Below, piece by piece: positions 24,309 through 31,347 of a stretch of 64,000 nt of DNA. Each line of letters opens with the position of its first letter. The first letter of the stretch is position 1. Source of the stretch: Crossiella sp. S99.2. GTDB taxonomy: Bacteria; Actinomycetota; Actinomycetes; Mycobacteriales; Pseudonocardiaceae. The translations under genes and the position numbers were made by a program. Location: positions 682,001 to 746,000 of the forward strand of contig NZ_JALMDK010000006.1 in NCBI RefSeq assembly GCF_023094165.1, in the 5' to 3' direction. The notes below the pieces were generated by a model. That model was given only the letters and a program-made list of their open reading frames with translations. It searched no databases and was not told the DNA's origin.

Positions 24309-25477
24309 GCACGCAGGGCAACGAGGTGCTGGCCGAGATCGCCGAGGCGGTCCGGCTTCAGGAAGGACCTGCGGGGGTGCGGGCCGTGGTCCGCGCGTTC
24401 CGGCAGATCGGACCCGCCTCCACCAGGGATGTGAGCAGGCACACCGGGTTGCCGGTGCCGATCGTGGCCGCGGTGGGCAATGAGCTGCGGCGGCACGGGT
24501 TGCTGGGTGAGCAGCGGCCGTCCCGGCTGACCGAGGACGGGCTGGCGCTGATCGCGCACCTGGGGCTCGGGCTGGATCTGGACGCCGACTGCTCGCGCTG
24601 CGGTGGGCTGGAGATCCCGATCCCGCGGGCGTTGCAGGAGGCCGTGGAGCAGTTGCGGCGGATCGCCGCGGCAGGCCCCGGGGCGGATCTGGCGCTGGAC
24701 CAGTCGCACTGCACCGCCGAGACCAAGGTGCGCCGGGTGCTGGCGCTGATCAGGGCCGGTGTGCTGCCCGGGTCCTCGGTGCTGCTGGTCGGTGATGACG
24801 ACCAGATCGCCATCGCGATCGCGGTGGTCGAGCAGGCGCTGGGCGTGTCGCTGGTGTCCCGGCTGGCGGTCGCGGACATCTCCGACGAGGTGCTCGACTT
24901 CATCGCCGACACCGCCTCCACCATGGACTTCCGGGTCGACCTGGCAAAGCACGACCTGCGCGAACCACTGCCGCAGCGGCTGGCCGGGCAGTTCGACGCG
25001 GCCATGACCGACCCGCCCTACACCGCGGAGGGCGCGCGGCTGTTCCTGTCCAGGGCGGTCGAGGGGCTGCGGCCGGGGCCCGCGCAGAGCATCTTCTTCT
25101 CCTTCGGCGCCAAGGGGCCGGATGAGATGCTGGCGGTGCAGAAGGAGATCCTCGGGCTGAACCTGGTCACGCACAGCCTGATCCGCAACTTCAACGAGTA
25201 CCAGGGCAGCGGCATCCTGGGCGGCACCGGCTTCTTCCAGCACCTGCTGACCACCGAGGGCACCGCCTCGGCTGTGTCGGGGGCCTATGAGGGTCCGCTG
25301 TACACCAGGGAGAAGCGCAGCAGGCAGCGCGAGTACGAGTGCGGCAACTGCGGGGCGAAGTTCCCGGTCGGCGTGGGCGCGGAGTGGAACTCGGTAGCCG
25401 ACCTGCGGGCCGCGGGCTGCCCGAAGTGCGGCAAGGGACCGTTCCGGCCGCTCCAGCTCATCGGAGAGAGTTCGTGA
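24305..25477 (+). CDS. Branched-chain polyamine synthase homologue (BpsA/DUF43 family)
   Basis: The 390-residue protein has an N-terminal winged helix (SRHTGLPVPIVAAVGNELRR, about 40-60) and a Rossmann-type aminopropyltransferase domain with GDDDQIAIA (about 160) and the signature DPPYT (about 235). It ends in a zinc-ribbon-like CGNCG...CPKCG tail (about 345-378), and a further DCSRCGG lies near residue 98. In thermophiles BpsA adds aminopropyl groups from decarboxylated S-adenosylmethionine to spermidine, giving branched polyamines. Here it heads an overlapping operon with a GNAT, an FkbH-like protein and an ACP, so a specialised product is likelier than thermal protection. Start GTG. Confidence 0.85.
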   Translation: MSTQGNEVLAEIAEAVRLQEGPAGVRAVVRAFRQIGPASTRDVSRHTGLPVPIVAAVGNELRRHGLLGEQRPSRLTEDGLALIAHLGLGLDLDADCSRCGGLEIPIPRALQEAVEQLRRIAAAGPGADLALDQSHCTAETKVRRVLALIRAGVLPGSSVLLVGDDDQIAIAIAVVEQALGVSLVSRLAVADISDEVLDFIADTASTMDFRVDLAKHDLREPLPQRLAGQFDAAMTDPPYTAEGARLFLSRAVEGLRPGPAQSIFFSFGAKGPDEMLAVQKEILGLNLVTHSLIRNFNEYQGSGILGGTGFFQHLLTTEGTASAVSGAYEGPLYTREKRSRQREYECGNCGAKFPVGVGAEWNSVADLRAAGCPKCGKGPFRPLQLIGESS

Positions 25478-25938
25478 CCGATTTCCAGGTGCGGCCCGCG
25501 GTCGAGACCGACCTGCGCAGGCTGGCCGAGTTCGAGGCGGAGATCGCCCGGATCTCCTTCCAGGACGACGCGATCGACGATCTGGACGTGCAGGAACGCC
25601 GGATGGCCAAGTCGATGGCCAAGTCGGCCGAGGGCATGTTCGTGGCCTGCCGGGGTGCGGAGCCCGCGGCGGGCTGGCTGTGGATCACGGTCAACACCAA
25701 CCCGATGAGCGGGCAGCGTTACGCCAACTTCCGCTCGCTGGCGGTCGCGGAGATCCCCGAACGCACCCAGGTCGGCGAGCTGCTGCTGCAGGCCGGGCTG
25801 GACCACGTGGACGAGCACGGCGTCACCGAGGTGGTGGGCAAGGTGTTCGCCGGCAACCTGCCGATGCGGGTGCTCTACCGCCAGTTCGGGTTCGAGGCCG
25901 CGCACCTGACCATGAAGCTCGACCGGCGGAAGCGGTAG
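25474..25938 (+). CDS. GNAT acyltransferase of the polyamine/ACP operon
   Basis: The 154-residue GNAT has RSLAVAEIPERTQVGELLLQAG as the pantetheine-binding strand-loop-helix (about 87-108) and GNLPMRVLYRQFGFEAAHLTMKL as the C-terminal signature in two parts. Its GTG start overlaps the stop of the polyamine synthase homologue (GTGA), and its stop touches the next ATG. Co-occurrence with an ACP suggests it may take an acyl group from ACP rather than from CoA and place it on an amine. That donor choice is inference. Confidence 0.8.
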   Translation: MTDFQVRPAVETDLRRLAEFEAEIARISFQDDAIDDLDVQERRMAKSMAKSAEGMFVACRGAEPAAGWLWITVNTNPMSGQRYANFRSLAVAEIPERTQVGELLLQAGLDHVDEHGVTEVVGKVFAGNLPMRVLYRQFGFEAAHLTMKLDRRKR

Positions 25939-26985
25939 ATGAGCGTCAAGTGCGTGGTGTGGGACCTCGACGGCACGCTCTGGGACGGCATCGCCGTCGA
26001 GCAGACCACCGAGACCCTGCCCGCACCCCGGCCCGCGGTGCTGGCGCTGATCGACGAACTCGCCGCGCGCGGGGTCATGAGCAGCATCGCCAGCCGCACC
26101 GACCCGTCCATCCTCGGCCTGCTGCTCGCGGACGAGCTGCTGGCCGAGCGGTTCGTGGCGCCGCAGGCGGACTGGCAGGACAAGAGCGTGGCGCTGCGCC
26201 GGATCAGCGCCGAGCTGGGCATCGGGCTGGCCGCGCTGGCCTTCGTGGACGACAACCCGTTCGAGCGGGCCGAGGTGGCCGCGGCCCTGCCCGAGGTGCT
26301 GGTGCTGGCCCCGGAACAGGCGGCCGGGCTGCTGGACTCACCCGAGCTGGACCCGGCGGCGCTGACCCCGGAGGCCCGCGGCCGGGTCCGCCGCTACCGG
26401 GAGGACGCCCGGCGCAAGGACGCCGAGACCGCCTTCACCGGGTCCAGGGCGGAGTTCCTGCGCTGGTGCGGGATGCGGCTCACGCTGCGCCCGGCCACCG
26501 CGGCCGATGTGCCGCGGCTGGTGGAGCTGGCCCGGCGCACGCACCGGATGAACACCACCGGTGAGGTGCCGCCGGTCGAGGATGTGCTGGCCCGGCTGAC
26601 TGACCCGGACGGGTGGTTCTTGCCGGTGGCGGAACTCAGCGACCGGTTCGGCGGCTACGGGCTGATCGGCGCGGCGGTGATCGAGCAGGACGCGGCGGTC
26701 TGGCGGGTGCGGTTGCTCGCGTTGTCCTGCCGGGTCGCTGGACGCGGCGTCGCACCCGCGTTCCTGCGCTGGGTGATGGACCGGGCGCTGGCCGAGGGCG
26801 CGCGGGAACTGCACGTGCCGGTGCGGCCGACCGGGGCGAATGTGGAGCTGCGGGTGCTGTTCCGGCAGTGCGGGCTGCGCGTCACCGGCCCGCAGCCGGC
26901 GGATCTGGCGATCCTGGGCCGCAGGCTGGATCAGGGCGGGCTGCCCGACTACCCCGAGTACCTGGAACTGGAGACCCAAGCATGA
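25939..26985 (+). CDS. FkbH-like HAD-superfamily glyceryl/acyl-ACP loading protein
   Basis: The 348-residue protein opens with the HAD motif VVWDLDGTLWDG (about 6-17) and has IASRTDPS as motif II and FVDDNPFERAEV as motif IV. A second GNAT-like half begins near residue 178 (MRLTLRPATAADVPRLVELA). This two-part layout matches FkbH proteins, which take 1,3-bisphosphoglycerate and load a glyceryl group onto a carrier protein. Start ATG immediately follows the GNAT stop and its own stop overlaps the ACP start (ATGA). The dehydrogenases and methyltransferase that complete methoxymalonyl-ACP synthesis are absent, so glyceryl-ACP itself may be the end donor. Confidence 0.87.
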   Translation: MSVKCVVWDLDGTLWDGIAVEQTTETLPAPRPAVLALIDELAARGVMSSIASRTDPSILGLLLADELLAERFVAPQADWQDKSVALRRISAELGIGLAALAFVDDNPFERAEVAAALPEVLVLAPEQAAGLLDSPELDPAALTPEARGRVRRYREDARRKDAETAFTGSRAEFLRWCGMRLTLRPATAADVPRLVELARRTHRMNTTGEVPPVEDVLARLTDPDGWFLPVAELSDRFGGYGLIGAAVIEQDAAVWRVRLLALSCRVAGRGVAPAFLRWVMDRALAEGARELHVPVRPTGANVELRVLFRQCGLRVTGPQPADLAILGRRLDQGGLPDYPEYLELETQA

Positions 26986-27236
26986 GTGTCGAGGCGGAGA
27001 TCCGCGGTCTGCTGGCCGAGGCCGTCGAACTGGACCGCGCGGCGATCGACGCGCTGCCCGCGGACACCGGCCTGTTCGCCCCGGAGATCGGCCTGACCTC
27101 GCTGGCCGGGCTGAAGTTGCTCAGCGCGATCCAGCAGCGGTTCGGGGTGGATGTGGCGGATGAGGACATGAACCTGGACTCGTTGGAGTCCATCGCCAGC
27201 CTGGCCGCGTTTGTCGGCACGAGAACCCGCCGGTGA
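26982..27236 (+). CDS. Acyl carrier protein
   Basis: The 84-residue protein has the four-helix carrier pattern, with the phosphopantetheine Ser in IGLTSLAGLKLL (about residue 40). The usual DSL is replaced by TSL, a variant seen in FkbH-partner carriers. FGVDVADEDM and SLESIASLAAFV are helices III and IV. Its ATG overlaps the FkbH stop by four bases and a hairpin terminator overlaps its own stop. No ketosynthase or NRPS lies near, so it probably serves only the FkbH and GNAT proteins. Confidence 0.9.
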   Translation: MSVEAEIRGLLAEAVELDRAAIDALPADTGLFAPEIGLTSLAGLKLLSAIQQRFGVDVADEDMNLDSLESIASLAAFVGTRTRR

Positions 27237-27258
27237 CGCGGGAAGCGCCACCGGCGGG
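27226..27258 (+). terminator. Terminator of the polyamine/ACP operon
   Basis: A 10-bp perfect stem, 27226-27235 with 27249-27258, overlaps the ACP stop codon. It ends the four-gene operon. Confidence 0.75.
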
Positions 27259-27315
27259 ACTCGGGCATCAGTAGGTACGCCGGGCACCGTCACGGGGCCC
27301 GGTGAGTGGACAGTC

Positions 27316-27492
27316 TCAATACCTGTCTTGGTAACGATCGTCGCTGTTGTCAAATCGATCGTCGACCTGACGGCCGCCGCTCGATGGTCCGGACAGCTCT
27401 CGCTGAAGGGCCTCGAGGTCGGTGGTCGGCGAGCTGTACTTGATCTCGCGTGCGACCTTCGCCTGCTTGGCCTTAGCTCGGCCGCGCCCCAT
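27316..27492 (-). CDS. DUF3073 family protein
   Basis: The 58-residue protein begins MGRGRAKAKQAKVAREIKYS, then SPTTDLEALQREL, the hallmark of the small basic DUF3073 proteins found throughout Actinobacteria. The function is not known. The ATG at 27492 is chosen from this conserved N-terminus; the frame is open upstream. The C-terminus is Asp/Arg-rich (DDRFDNSDDRYQDRY). Confidence 0.93.
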   Translation of the reverse strand: MGRGRAKAKQAKVAREIKYSSPTTDLEALQRELSGPSSGGRQVDDRFDNSDDRYQDRY

Positions 27493-27574
27493 GGCTCGAC
27501 CCCCTCGTACCCGGGGCAGGGCGGTCGGCCGATAGCCGACGGGCCCCGCTCGTCTCAGTATTTGTCCTGGCCGC

Positions 27575-27602
27575 AGCATACCTGGTGCGCAGACCGGAGC
27601 AA
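27575..27602 (-). promoter_or_regulatory. Probable promoter of the DUF3073 gene
   Basis: On the minus strand TTGCTC (27602-27597) and TATGCT (27580-27575) are 16 bases apart, about 80 bases before the DUF3073 start. This fits a housekeeping sigma promoter. Confidence 0.5.
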
Positions 27603-27660
27603 GCACACATACCCCGCGATCATGTCGCGGCGCGGCCTGGTAAAACATGCCGATTGAGGA

Positions 27661-28377
27661 TCAGCTCGCCGGCTGGCGCGATCTTGCCGTGATCACGACC
27701 CAGGGCCAGGTCATCAGTGCCCAAGCCCCGCTGAGCAGCGCGTATCCCAGGAACAGGTACCACGGCCAGCCGCCCATCAGGTCCAGCAATGTGCCTGCCG
27801 GGGGCTTCTCGCTGAGGAAGCCGTAGTTGGTTCCGGCCAGTGGATTGAAGACGGACATCACCACGGCCCAGCCCGCGGTGACCGCCAGAGTGAGCCGGAA
27901 ACTCCACCAGTCCGGCCGCAGCCGCAGGCCCCAGATCAGGAAAATCGCCGCCCACACCTCGAAGATGTGCTGGCTCCAGAACATCAGGAAGCCGAAGTCG
28001 GGGAAGTCCGGGCCACGCAGCGCCGGGGTGATCAGGGCCTGCACGGTGAGGGTGAGATTCCAGTAGTAGGTCAGCGCCAGCGCCCAGCGGGCGTGCGTCC
28101 ACAATGCGATCACCGCGGCGATCCAGGCCAGGTCGGAGAGCTGGAACGGCAGTGAGTGGCCGATCCCGAACTCCGCGGGCAGCAGTACGTAGAGCTGCAT
28201 CGGCAGGTGGCAGATCAGCAGCACCACGGCCAGGATCCGGCTGCCGCGCAGCCGGGCGGACTCGGTGCGCAGGCCGCGGCCGAGCACCACCAGCGCCGCC
28301 GCGCCGAGCGCGAACACCGCGAGCGCACCCCAGTGCGAGGGACCGAACGGGGTGAAATCGGCGGCCAGGACCGTCAC
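27661..28377 (-). CDS. TIGR02206/YwaF-family membrane protein
   Basis: The 238-residue protein has about six to seven transmembrane helices. The order matches the YwaF/TIGR02206 family: SHWGALAVFALG, HLPMQLYVLLPAEFGI, LPFQLSDLAWIAAVIAL, YYWNLTLTVQALITP, FWSQHIFEVWAAIFL and GTNYGFLSEKP. Function is unknown; the conserved polar residues within helices suggest a transporter or membrane enzyme. Start GTG. Monocistronic by position. Confidence 0.85.
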   Translation of the reverse strand: MTVLAADFTPFGPSHWGALAVFALGAAALVVLGRGLRTESARLRGSRILAVVLLICHLPMQLYVLLPAEFGIGHSLPFQLSDLAWIAAVIALWTHARWALALTYYWNLTLTVQALITPALRGPDFPDFGFLMFWSQHIFEVWAAIFLIWGLRLRPDWWSFRLTLAVTAGWAVVMSVFNPLAGTNYGFLSEKPPAGTLLDLMGGWPWYLFLGYALLSGAWALMTWPWVVITARSRQPAS

Positions 28378-28489
28378 CCGGCCGAGGTTAGCCCGAGCCG
28401 GTCATCCGGAGTGCCGGAACGCACCTGTTCGGCCCAATGTGCCCGGTTTGCCTGGGTTGTGGCACAGCGTGCGCGTACGGTCACCGCCC

Positions 28490-29182
28490 GTGGACAGCTG
28501 GGTGGCGGTGGCCGGGTTGTTGTTCTTCGTGATCGGCGTGGCCGGCGCGCTGCTGCCGAGCGTGTCGGTGCTGCGGCACCAGCTGCGCACCCGGCGACGC
28601 GGGCGCTCCCCCGTGCGCGAGCTGGCCGAGGGCGTGGCCGCCGGGCTGCGCCGGGAACCCGCGCCCGCGCCGCCAGGCGAGCCGGGTGAGCCGGAGTCAG
28701 ACCCGGAGCCGCCTGCCGGGGCGCGGCGGCCCGAGGCCGATTTCACCGCGCGGCAGTTGCAGCTCTACGCCGACTACCACGAGACCGCGCTGACCGAGAG
28801 TTCGCTGAGCTTCCGGCTGGCGGCCGGGGCGGCCGGGGTCGGGTTCCTGGTGATCCTGGCCTCGGTGGGGATCCTGGTGTTCCAGGGCGGGGACGCGGCC
28901 TGGCTGGGCACGGCCAGCGGGGTGGTGTGCGAGGCGGTGGCCGCGCTGTTCCTCAGCGAGGCCCGCTCCACCAGGGAACGCGCGGCCCGGATGTTCGACC
29001 TGTTGAACGCCGAGGTGGTGCGCAGCGCGCACACCATGCGCGCGGTGGAGATGGCCGCGGCGCTGCGCGATGACCGGGAGCGGGAGCAGCTGCTGGCCGC
29101 GATCGCGTTGAAGCTGATGGACGCCGTGCCGCTCCCCCAGGCCCCAGCACCGGCTCCGGGCGAGGAACCGGCAGCTCCGTGA
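28490..29182 (+). CDS. TRADD-N-associated 2-TM membrane protein
   Basis: The GTG at 28490 gives 230 residues: one N-terminal helix (VAVAGLLFFVIGVAGALLP), a Pro/Glu-rich linker, then LQLYADYHETALTESSLSFRLAAGAAGVGF leading into two membrane helices (split as about 108-122 and 128-165). The YHxxA...SFRLAAxAAxxGF pattern is that of the TRADD-N-associated two-helix domain found in predicted bacterial conflict proteins. No effector is fused. It precedes the substrate-binding/vWA gene by 80 bases in the same direction, suggesting a membrane complex. Confidence 0.65.
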   Translation: MDSWVAVAGLLFFVIGVAGALLPSVSVLRHQLRTRRRGRSPVRELAEGVAAGLRREPAPAPPGEPGEPESDPEPPAGARRPEADFTARQLQLYADYHETALTESSLSFRLAAGAAGVGFLVILASVGILVFQGGDAAWLGTASGVVCEAVAALFLSEARSTRERAARMFDLLNAEVVRSAHTMRAVEMAAALRDDREREQLLAAIALKLMDAVPLPQAPAPAPGEEPAAP

Positions 29183-29262
29183 CCTTTCTGGTGGCTGTGC
29201 CGTAACCACTGAGCGTGTCCGCTCGACAACGATAGGTAGGCCGGAGTTGGCGAGGGGGATCC

Positions 29263-31098
29263 ATGGCTGGTGACGGGCTGCTGCGGCGGCTGCGGTGGCC
29301 GTTCGTCGGGCTGGCGCTGTTCGGCGCGGTGCTGCTGCTGGTGGTGTTCCTGCCCGGGCTGAACTCCGGCGCGCCACCGGCCACGGCGGAGTGCGCCGGG
29401 GAGCGGGTGGAGATCACCGTGGTGGTCTCGCCGGAGAAGAGCGACCTGATGAGCGCGCTGGCCAAGGACTACAGCGCGGCCCGGCGCCCGGTGCGGGACA
29501 AATGCGCGGCGGCGCGGGTGGTGAAGTCCTCGGCGCTGGGCAGCGGCGGCGCGGTGGAGGGCATGGCCTGTGGCTGGAACACCCAGCAGATGGGCGATGT
29601 CCGCCCCGACGCCTGGAGTCCCGCCGCCACCACCTGGCTCAAGGTCGCCCAGCAACGCCACCTGCAATGCCCCGGCAAACCGACCGGCGTCTCCCCCACC
29701 GCCGATCGCGAGGCGGTGAGCCTGGCCAAGTCCCCGCTGGTGGTCGGCATGCCCAGGCCGATGGCGGAGGCATTGGGCTGGCCGGACAAGCCCATCGGCT
29801 GGCGCACCCTGCTGGAACTGGCCCAGGACCCGGCGGGCTGGGCGAAGTACGGCCACCCGGAATGGGGCGCCTTCCGCCTGGGTAAGACCAACCCGAACCT
29901 GTCCACCTCCGGCCTGCACGCCACCATCGCCGCCTTCTTCGCCGGCACCGGCAGATCCGATGATCTGACCGAGGCCGACCTGGCCGACCCGAAGGCCGTG
30001 GCCTACGTCAAGGGCGTGGAGAACAGCGTCGTGCACTACGGCGAAACCACCCTGACCTTCCTGCAGAATTTGTACGAGGCGGGCCGCGGCCCCGGTGCCA
30101 GTGGCCTGGACTACATCAGCGCGGTGACGGTGGAGGAGAAGTCCATCGTCGATTTCAACCGCGGCCAGCCCGAGGGCCGCACCGAAGGCAAAGCCGAGCC
30201 ACCCAAGGTGCCCCTGGTCGCGGTCTACCCCAACGACGGCACCCTGATGTCGGACAACCCGTACCTGGCCCTGGACTGGCCGGACACCGACCCCGTGCGC
30301 AAGGACATCGCCAAGGACTTCCAGACTTTCCTGACCGGGAAACGGGAACAGTTCATGGCAGCCGGTTTCCGCGATGCGGAGGGAAAAGCCGGGCCGGAAC
30401 TCAGCAAGGAGAAGGGGCTGCTGACGGATCGGGAGCTGAAGCTGATCCGCACCCCGTCCGGCCCGGTGATGGCGAAGCTGCCCGCGGTGTGGCAGCAACA
30501 TCGCAAGCGCGCCAACGTGTTGATGGTCATCGACGTGTCCGGCTCGATGGCCGATCCGGCGGTTCCCGGTGGGCCGACCCGGTTGGACGCGGCGAAAGCG
30601 GCGGCGGTGGGACCCGCGCTGGACAACCTGGCGCCGGATGACCGGCTGGGGTTGTGGACATTCAGCTCGGCGGCGCCCGGGGAGTCGACGCCGTGGCGGG
30701 TGCTGGTGGAATCCGGTCCGGTGTCCGCGGTGCTGCCCGGGTACCGGAAACAGGTGGAGAAGCTGGAGGCGCGGGGCGATACCGCGTTGTACGCGACGAT
30801 CCGGCAGGTGCAGCGGGAAATGCGCCAGCAGCTGGATCCGGCGCGGATCAACGCGGTGGTGCTGTTGAGCGACGGCGCGAACCGGTATCCGGAGGACGAG
30901 AACCTGGAGAGTCTGGTCGCGGATCTGCGGCAGCACAGCCCGGAGCGGTCGGTCCGGGTTTTCCCGATCGCCTATGGGGAGAGCAGTGATCTGCGGGTGC
31001 TGGAGCGGATCGCGCGGGCTTCCCGGGCGAAGGCTTATGACTCGCAGGACGCCCGGTCGCTGGAGAAGGTCGTGGCACAGGTGCTGTCGAACTTCTGA
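29263..31098 (+). CDS. Substrate-binding protein fused to von Willebrand A domain
   Basis: The 611-residue protein has a membrane anchor at about 12-34 and a periplasmic substrate-binding-like domain at about 40-400 with four Cys. The C-terminal vWA domain (about 415-611) has an intact MIDAS motif, DVSGS, near residue 423 and the supporting LSDGAN. The vWA domain binds a divalent cation and protein partners. This architecture occurs in actinobacterial cell-surface proteins of unknown role. Neither ABC components nor chelatase genes are adjacent. GAGGGGG precedes the ATG. Confidence 0.85.
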   Translation: MAGDGLLRRLRWPFVGLALFGAVLLLVVFLPGLNSGAPPATAECAGERVEITVVVSPEKSDLMSALAKDYSAARRPVRDKCAAARVVKSSALGSGGAVEGMACGWNTQQMGDVRPDAWSPAATTWLKVAQQRHLQCPGKPTGVSPTADREAVSLAKSPLVVGMPRPMAEALGWPDKPIGWRTLLELAQDPAGWAKYGHPEWGAFRLGKTNPNLSTSGLHATIAAFFAGTGRSDDLTEADLADPKAVAYVKGVENSVVHYGETTLTFLQNLYEAGRGPGASGLDYISAVTVEEKSIVDFNRGQPEGRTEGKAEPPKVPLVAVYPNDGTLMSDNPYLALDWPDTDPVRKDIAKDFQTFLTGKREQFMAAGFRDAEGKAGPELSKEKGLLTDRELKLIRTPSGPVMAKLPAVWQQHRKRANVLMVIDVSGSMADPAVPGGPTRLDAAKAAAVGPALDNLAPDDRLGLWTFSSAAPGESTPWRVLVESGPVSAVLPGYRKQVEKLEARGDTALYATIRQVQREMRQQLDPARINAVVLLSDGANRYPEDENLESLVADLRQHSPERSVRVFPIAYGESSDLRVLERIARASRAKAYDSQDARSLEKVVAQVLSNF

Positions 31099-31112
31099 CA
31101 CGCCGCCTGTCC

Positions 31113-31169
31113 AGTTGGCCAAAGTGGGACGACCACTTGGGCCAACTATGCGTACGACTTGGGCCAAAC
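31113..31169. repeat. TTGGCC/GTACGAC repeat, copy A
   Basis: A 15-bp stem with one mismatch (31113-31127 with 31133-31147, containing TTGGCCAA) is followed at 31150-31168 by GCGTACGACTTGGGCCAAA. The second part matches an arm of the palindrome at 45447-45497 with one base different. It starts 15 bases after the vWA stop codon. Confidence 0.75.
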
Positions 31170-31347
31170 GGGGCGGGGCGGGTAGCCCTCGATCGGCCCT
31201 TGACGGCGATGCGGGCTTGCCAGCAGCATCGAGTCATCCGATGACTCATGCATGACTCGCCGCAATGTCGCGGTGGGGGTGTTTTTGCCGTCCGCCACGG
31301 GGTCCAGACATCGGATGTGCGGTGGGTTGTGCCGGCTGGAGGGCTTT

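Noticed and set aside
25939..26985. Methoxymalonyl-ACP pathway
   Set aside because: The required dehydrogenases and O-methyltransferase are absent around the FkbH-like gene.
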